From Chrysochromulina parva (Eukaryota; Haptophyta; Prymnesiales; Chrysochromulinaceae): 28,362 bases of DNA. The notes beneath the pieces are model-generated. The model ran no database searches. It was not told where the DNA came from and saw only the letters and a program-made list of their open reading frames with translations. How positions within the stretch are numbered: position 1 is the stretch's first letter; each line of letters opens with the position of its first letter. The position numbers and the translations under genes are program-made. Shown here in pieces: positions 26,914-28,362 of this stretch. Location of the stretch: NCBI GenBank assembly GCA_002887195.1, contig PJAB01000380.1, positions 1 to 28,362 of the forward strand, written 5' to 3'.

Positions 26914-27813
26914 ATGTCGATGTCGATCGTATTGGTGTTGCTTGCTGTGTGCTTGAGCGCCTCCGCGCTGCGCCTCTCCCATGTGTCGCGCGGGCCCGCC
27001 GCCATCAGCGCTTCACCCTACAGCCGTATCGGCGCGCTCTGCATGAAGGATAAAGGAGGCGGGAAAGGAGGTGGGAAAGGAGGCGGGGACCCAGCGGCCT
27101 CCAAGGGAGGGTCCTCAACAGCTTCCGATGATCCCTCGGCGGCCGGTAAGGTGGTAATCTCTGACGCGACCGATAAATTCAAGAAGTCGGTCACGGCGGC
27201 GGCGGAGTCGCTTTCGACGCTTCGTGTCGGCAAGGCCAACCCCAGCCTCCTCGACCGCGTGATGGTTGAATACTTTGGCGCGAACACTCCGCTCAAGCAG
27301 CTTGCGAGTGTGACAACGCCGACGCCGTCGCAGCTGCTGGTCGATCCGTGCGTTGCGCGCACTGCGGCATCGAATCACTGATGCTGCTCCTGCTGCTGCT
27401 CGCTGCAAGCTGACCACGCATGTTCCCCAACTGCTGCTTGGCGTGTGCTCCGTGCGTGCGCCCGCAGCTTCGACAAGAGCAGCCTCGGAGCGATCGAGAA
27501 GGCACTTTTCGAGGCGGACCTCGGCATGACGCCCAACAACGATGGCAAGGCGATCCGCCTGAACGTGCCGTCGCTGACTGGCGACCGACGCAAGGAGTTG
27601 GCAAAGATGGCCAAATCTTTCGGCGAGGAAGCCAAGGTGGCGATCCGCAACGTGCGCAAGACGGCGATGGAAAAGCTCAAGGGGATGAAGAAAGACGTCA
27701 GTGAAGACGCGGCCAAGAATTTCGAGGACGATCTGCAGAAGGCGGTCAAAAAATACGAGGGTGACGTGGATAAGCTCGTGGCCGATCGCGAGAAGGAAAT
27801 CCTCACGGTGTAA
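26914..27813 (+). CDS. FRR: Plastid ribosome recycling factor, two exons, 259 aa
   Basis: It splits ribosomes from mRNA after termination, with EF-G. Exons 26914-27347 and 27468-27813 join through a CC|C proline codon to give [18 protein letters not shown], the conserved RRF sequence. Other family marks are [34 protein letters not shown] and [13 protein letters not shown]. The N-terminus starts with a hydrophobic signal-peptide-like stretch ([18 protein letters not shown], likely cut after SASA). A basic/Ser-rich segment and a Gly/Lys repeat ([12 protein letters not shown]) precede mature RRF at about residue 80. Such a two-part leader fits import into a plastid of secondary origin. An in-frame ATG at 26803 would bury the signal peptide, so 26914 (ACCATGTCG) is preferred. 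Confidence 0.94.
27348..27467 (+). other. Ribosome recycling factor intron (120 nt)
   Basis: The donor is GTGCGT and the acceptor CCGCAG, phase 2. TCCGTGCGT spans the donor (27345-27353) and recurs near the 3' end (27449-27457), 10 nt before the acceptor. It lacks the TGAT array of the GMP synthase introns. Confidence 0.92.
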
Positions 27814-28362
27814 GCAATAACTAAGTTATCATTAGATGGCGGGCGAGACTCTATTAGGCGGGGACACAGCAGGTGCAGGAGCCGTGCAGCCACGAGGTTG
27901 TGTGTGCTCCCTGCAGCGCGGCGCGTTGGCCGAAAAATACAGCTTTGGAGGGAGGGGTACTCAATAATGAACGCTCTGTTAAGCTCTCCACGGACCACGC
28001 CTCTGACCCCCAGACCCAGTAGTCCGTTGGGCCACACGACAGGCCACGAGTACACCGCCACTCCGACGTCAGTTTGATTTGCAGTTTTGCAGTTTTGCAC
28101 ACTATCCTCATACGGCTATCATTTCAAACTGAGTGTTATGCGTACGGGAGGGTGCAGGGTGGGTGACAGTCCCCCCCCACCACGCCACCAGGAAAGGTTT
28201 CTTCTGCTTCAGATTTGTCTTCTCGCCGAGGAGCGAGTTAATAGTGAAGGGCGGTTGGGCTGGGGTGAAGGTAACCCCGGCGAGTGAGGTACCAGAGCGG
28301 GCAAGGCTCGCTTCCGTAGCCAGCCGGAGGGTACGGTGGGAGAGCGCTCCACCCGTTGGCTG
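27814..28362. other. Right-end region, 549 nt, no convincing gene
   Basis: It begins with the 3' end of the ribosome recycling factor gene, including a small palindrome ATAACT-A-AGTTAT at 27817-27829. The last 200 nt are rich in short G and C runs. I compared it by eye with tRNA, spliceosomal snRNA and rRNA signatures and saw none. Confidence 0.45.
28108..28362 (-). other. Open frame entering from the right edge (possible 3' exon)
   Basis: On the minus strand the frame is open for 84 codons from the window edge to a TGA at 28108-28110, with no ATG upstream of position 28128. It reads in part NSLLGEKTNLKQKKPFLVAW. In DNA this GC-rich such a length is not rare, so it may be chance, or the last exon of a gene lying to the right. 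Confidence 0.2.

Noticed and set aside
28140..28362. Structured RNA gene (tRNA, snRNA or SRP/RNase P piece) at the right edge
   Set aside because: The short G and C runs suggested structure, but I found no conserved box or cloverleaf by eye.

Overview
The window looks like GC-rich nuclear DNA of a unicellular eukaryotic alga that has a plastid of secondary origin and a flagellum; a haptophyte is my best guess. Supporting signs are: short spliceosomal introns with an unusual GTGCGT donor (four of five introns found); a ribosome recycling factor with a signal-peptide-like leader followed by a basic transit-like stretch; a SHIPPO/STPGR-type microtubule protein; and eukaryotic families such as XK-related membrane proteins, a USP deubiquitinase, CRAL-TRIO, RING, EF-hand and J-domain proteins. 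There are no operons. All twelve genes were given ATG starts, because several long frames begin only at TTG or GTG.

Layout, left to right. 1-200 is an array of five 35-nt hairpins. 339-1130 (+) encodes an unknown proline/arginine-rich protein. 1560-7244 (+) encodes a 1,894-residue protein that joins an XK-related-like membrane module to about 100 copies of a decapeptide repeat. 7721-10750 (-) encodes an AAE3/Pcs60-like acyl-CoA ligase fused to a membrane acyltransferase-3 domain. 11115-13465 (+) is a four-exon GMP synthase with an extra N-terminal Dpy-30/RIIa-like segment. Three unrelated tandem arrays (61, 18 and 24 bp) follow it.

14350-16386 (+) is an ankyrin protein with a long disordered tail. 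16628-17479 (-) is a CRAL-TRIO lipid-transfer protein. 18029-18688 (-) is a SHIPPO-repeat protein and 18796-20094 (-) is an EF-hand/coiled-coil protein. 20503-21749 (+, two exons) is a single-pass membrane protein with a coiled coil. 22244-23566 (+) is a RING E3-like protein. 24250-24858 (-) is a J-domain protein. 25198-26667 (-) is a USP47/USP40-like deubiquitinase, divergent from the plastid ribosome recycling factor at 26914-27813 (+, two exons). The last 550 bases hold no convincing gene.

The genes do not form one pathway; this is ordinary mixed eukaryotic gene order. The most interesting signals are in how the DNA is built. The three GMP synthase introns share a 3' module and are partly made of a reiterated 10-11 nt TGAT motif. 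One of them is flanked by a 28-bp duplication of exon sequence, as expected for recent intron gain. Four genes carry short tandem duplications at or across their stop codons. The hairpin array at the left edge shows paired changes in its arms. The XKR-decapeptide protein and the ligase-acyltransferase fusion are the most unusual proteins.
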